A stretch of 64,000 nucleotides of DNA from Kocuria marina (GTDB taxonomy: Bacteria; Actinomycetota; Actinomycetes; Actinomycetales; Micrococcaceae). The stretch spans positions 62,001 to 126,000 of the forward strand of contig BMZV01000002.1 of assembly GCA_014652975.1 (NCBI GenBank), in the 5' to 3' direction. The first letter of the stretch is position 1. Each line of letters opens with the position of its first letter. The notes under the pieces were generated by a model, which did not search any database, had not been told where the DNA came from, and saw nothing but the letters and a program-made list of their open reading frames with translations. Position numbers and translations under genes: made by a program. This document shows positions 61,824 to 64,000 of the stretch, piece after piece.

Positions 61824-62881
61824 AGGTGGCACTGCTCGCGCACGACCGGTTCCCGATCGCCCCGCCGTTCTCCGGGGGTCTCGAGTCCTTCACATGGCAC
61901 CTGGCCCGCGGGCTCAAGTGCCGCGGGATGGAGGTGGTGGTCTTCGCCGCGCCGGGTTCCGACCCCGAGCTCGGGGTCGAGGAACTGGACGTGGAACCGC
62001 TCGTGCTCAGCGACGAGGCGCGCAACGACGTCGCCATGCCACCGGAGGCGCAGGTGCGGGAGACCTTCTCGTACCTGCAGGTCATGCGGGACTTCGCACG
62101 CCGCCCGGACATCGACGTGGTGCACAACAATTCGCTGCACTTCCTGCCCATCGTGATGTCCCCGGCCATCCCACAACCTCTGTTGACCACCCTTCACACC
62201 CCGGCCACCCCGTGGCTCGAACCCGCGCTGCGTCTCACGCCCACGGCACCCACGGTGGCCGTGAGCGATTCGGTGGCCCAGATGTGGAGCAAGGTCACGC
62301 CCGCCCGCGTGATCCGCAACGGCGTGGACCCGCACGAGTGGCGGCCGGGACCCGGCGGGGATGCCCTCGTGTGGTCCGGGCGCGTGGTCCCGGAGAAGGC
62401 CCCGCACATCGCGGCGCTGATCGCGAGCAAGGCCGGGTGGAAACTGCGGATCGCCGGGCCCATCGCGGATCGGCACTACTTCGAGGCGCGGCTGAAGCCG
62501 TTGCTCAACGAGGACATCACCTACGTGGGTCACCTGGACACGCAGCAGCTGCGCACCCTGGTGGGCAATAGCGCCGCGAGCCTCGTGACGCCCGCATGGG
62601 AGGAGCCCTACGGCCTCGTGGCCGCGGAGGCCATGGCGTGCGGCACGCCCGTGCTCGCGGTGGCCCGCGGCGGCCTGAGCGAGATCGTGCGCGATCCCGG
62701 TGGGCACACGTCCCAGCCCGGGGCGAGCGAGGTGGAGACGGTGGCGTCCGCGGTCGCGGAGCTGCCCCGCGTGGTGGCCCTGGACCGCACCAGGGTGCGC
62801 CACTACGCGCTCGAGCACTGTTCCCTCAACGTCACCGTGGACGCCTACGCCGCGCTCTACCGGGAACTGGTGAGCGCGTGA
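61820..62881 (+). CDS. Glycosyltransferase family 4 protein, cassette gene 2
   Basis: A 353-residue GT4 enzyme. N-terminal APPFSGGLESFTWHLARGL (about 14-32) is the acceptor-side glycine loop; AVSDSVAQMW and RVIRNGVDPHEWRP mark the linker; the donor-site E-x7-E is Glu262 and Glu270 in EEPYGLVAAEAMACGTPVLA. ATG 61820 overlaps the preceding gene and its stop overlaps the next (GTGA). GT4 enzymes use UDP- or GDP-sugars with retention. Acceptor unknown. Confidence 0.88.
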   Translation: MKVALLAHDRFPIAPPFSGGLESFTWHLARGLKCRGMEVVVFAAPGSDPELGVEELDVEPLVLSDEARNDVAMPPEAQVRETFSYLQVMRDFARRPDIDVVHNNSLHFLPIVMSPAIPQPLLTTLHTPATPWLEPALRLTPTAPTVAVSDSVAQMWSKVTPARVIRNGVDPHEWRPGPGGDALVWSGRVVPEKAPHIAALIASKAGWKLRIAGPIADRHYFEARLKPLLNEDITYVGHLDTQQLRTLVGNSAASLVTPAWEEPYGLVAAEAMACGTPVLAVARGGLSEIVRDPGGHTSQPGASEVETVASAVAELPRVVALDRTRVRHYALEHCSLNVTVDAYAALYRELVSA

Positions 62882-63954
62882 TTGGGTACTACATCCACCA
62901 CCAGGGCCTGGGCCACCGCAACCGGGCCACCCAGATCGCCCGGGAACTCACGGTGCCCGTGACGGGGTTCAGTTCCCTGGAGCGCCCGGAGGCGTGGCCC
63001 GGCGAGTGGGTCCAGCTGCCCCCCGATGTCGCCCAGGACCCCGTGGACCCCACCGCCAACGACGTGCTGCACTGGGCGCCTCTCGAGCATCCCGGGTACC
63101 GGGAACGCATGGGTCTCATGGCGCAGCGCCTGCGCTCGGATGTGGAACTCATGGTCACGGACACCTCCGCGGAGGTCACCCTGCTCGCGCGTCTGCTGGG
63201 TGTGCCCACCGTGGTCATGGCCATGCGGGGGGATCGCACCGACCGCACCCACCGTGCGGCGTACGACGCCGCGACCGCTCTGATCGCGCCGTGGTCCCGG
63301 GAGACCGCGGAGACCTATTGGCCCGAGGAATGGACCCGTAAGACCACGTTCACGGGGGCCATCTCCCGCTTCGACGTCCCCGTGCGGGTGCCGGGCTCCT
63401 CCGCCGAGCACGTTCCCGGCGCGTACTCTTCCGGCGAACCAGCTCCCGGTGAGCGCACCGCGACGCGAGGTGCGAGCGGGAGTGGCGCGAGCGACGTCGG
63501 CGGCCAACGCGTCCTGGTGGTCTGGGGCCGCGGCGGGACCGATGTGGGGGACACCGAGATCGAGGCGGCTCGCGCGGCGACCCCCGGGTGGTCGTGGACC
63601 GTGCGCTCGCCGGAGAACCCCTCCCCGGACCTGTGGCGCGAACTGCACGAGGCGGACGTCGTCGTCTCCCACGGGGGCAACAACGCCGTGGCGGAGCTGT
63701 CCGCGGCGCACTCGCGCGCCGTCGTCGTCGCCCAGCCGCGACCGCACGACGAGCAAGCCGCCACGGCCGCCGCGCTCGAGCGCGCGGGAATCTGCGTGGG
63801 CCTGCAGCACTGGCCCGCCGCCGCCGCGTGGCCCCGGTTGCTCGCACGTGCCCGGCAACTCGGCGGCTCCCGCTGGGACGCGTGGCGCCATGGCGACGGC
63901 GCATACCGTGCGGCGCGCGCGCTCGAGGACCTGCTGCACGGGGTCACGTCGTGA
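62878..63954 (+). CDS. GT28/MurG-like glycosyltransferase, cassette gene 3
   Basis: A 358-residue protein that begins GYYIHHQGLGHRNRATQIARE, matching the N-terminal loop GxGHxxR of MurG-like enzymes (shown here as IHHQGLGHRNRATQ). The C-terminal half has LVVWGRGGTD and the nucleotide-sugar motif VVSHGGNNAVAELSA (about 262-276) with AQPRPHDEQAATAAALERAG downstream. An insert of about 35 residues of low complexity (about 175-210) separates the domains. The GTG start overlaps the gene 2 stop; the stop overlaps gene 4. Not a second MurG: the N-terminus and length differ. Confidence 0.8.
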   Translation: MIGYYIHHQGLGHRNRATQIARELTVPVTGFSSLERPEAWPGEWVQLPPDVAQDPVDPTANDVLHWAPLEHPGYRERMGLMAQRLRSDVELMVTDTSAEVTLLARLLGVPTVVMAMRGDRTDRTHRAAYDAATALIAPWSRETAETYWPEEWTRKTTFTGAISRFDVPVRVPGSSAEHVPGAYSSGEPAPGERTATRGASGSGASDVGGQRVLVVWGRGGTDVGDTEIEAARAATPGWSWTVRSPENPSPDLWRELHEADVVVSHGGNNAVAELSAAHSRAVVVAQPRPHDEQAATAAALERAGICVGLQHWPAAAAWPRLLARARQLGGSRWDAWRHGDGAYRAARALEDLLHGVTS

Positions 63955-64000
63955 CGGCCGCTGCCCTGATCACGATCGTGAGCGGACGGCACACCCACCT
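63951..64000 (+). CDS. Family 2 (GT-A) glycosyltransferase, cassette gene 4 (partial)
   Basis: Only 16 codons are inside the window (VTAALITIVSGRHTHL). The beta-strand ITIVSGR followed by a histidine-rich turn is the N-terminal nucleotide-sugar strand of GT2 enzymes; the remaining gene lies beyond base 64000. The GTG overlaps the preceding stop (GTGA), so it belongs to the same unit. The family call is tentative because so little is visible. Confidence 0.45.
   Translation, partial: MTAAALITIVSGRHTH

Noticed and set aside
1..64000. CRISPR arrays, insertion sequences, toxin-antitoxin pairs or prophage genes
   Set aside because: No spaced direct repeats, transposase motifs, paired small genes or phage proteins were seen; the content is mainly conserved core genes.

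Overview
The window is chromosomal DNA from a very GC-rich actinobacterium, most likely Micrococcales/Micrococcaceae and Kocuria-like. This placement rests on gene content and order, not on a database match. Mycothione reductase implies mycothiol. The GarA/FtsR/DUF151/MerR block matches Mycobacterium tuberculosis Rv1826-Rv1830 order. The fadD15-type ligase, plsC, class II DAHP synthase, PknL-like kinase, Rv2175c-like protein and polyprenyl synthase match the Rv2187-Rv2173 neighbourhood. The division cluster has SepF and DivIVA and no ftsA. MurE lacks the DNPR motif of diaminopimelate-type enzymes, which fits an L-lysine peptidoglycan as in Micrococcaceae.

Layout. 1-1628: Ktr/Trk potassium uptake genes (minus; ktrA is cut by the window edge). 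1763-4680: gcvH, garA, ftsR, DUF151 nuclease and a second MerR regulator. 4716-5555: orphan ParA. 5836-10772: pyruvate carboxylase and mycothione reductase. 10843-14020: acyl-CoA synthetase, a small membrane protein and an alpha/beta hydrolase (minus). 14162-21285: PlsC, AroG, PknL-like kinase, LysM/transglycosylase, winged-helix protein and polyprenyl synthase. 21638-23346: DinB and a DUF3040 protein. 23530-45570: the complete dcw cluster (mraZ, rsmH, ftsL, ftsI, murE, murF, mraY, murD, ftsW, murG, murC, ftsQ, ftsZ), then pgeF, yggS, sepF, yggT, divIVA, lspA and rluD. 45627-52199: dnaE, hisD, nrdR and an acetyltransferase. 52200-52931: a stable-RNA zone with tRNA-Val(UAC), an odd tRNA-like element and a terminator. 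52932-60489: gnd, cysE, cysK, msrA, a NIF3-like gene, a zinc-ribbon gene, rnpB, yaaA and def. 60744-64000: an overlapping four-gene glycosyltransferase cassette that runs off the window.

Most of the window is conserved core: wall precursor synthesis, division and polar growth, central metabolism, cysteine supply and replication. Many genes are translationally coupled by ATGA, GTGA or TGATG overlaps. A recurring signature is a TAnnnT -10 hexamer ending 6-7 bases before the start codon, with no Shine-Dalgarno sequence, which suggests leaderless mRNAs for gcvH, mtr, aroG, dnaE, hisD, the acetyltransferase, gnd, the NIF3-like gene and yaaA.

The least explained parts are the tRNA-like gene at about 52747-52817, which has its own promoter and terminator but no anticodon arm; the glycosyltransferase cassette with an AT-rich palindromic operator upstream; the series of palindromes in the ftsZ leader; and the four 10-bp-spaced repeats on the mraZ promoter.
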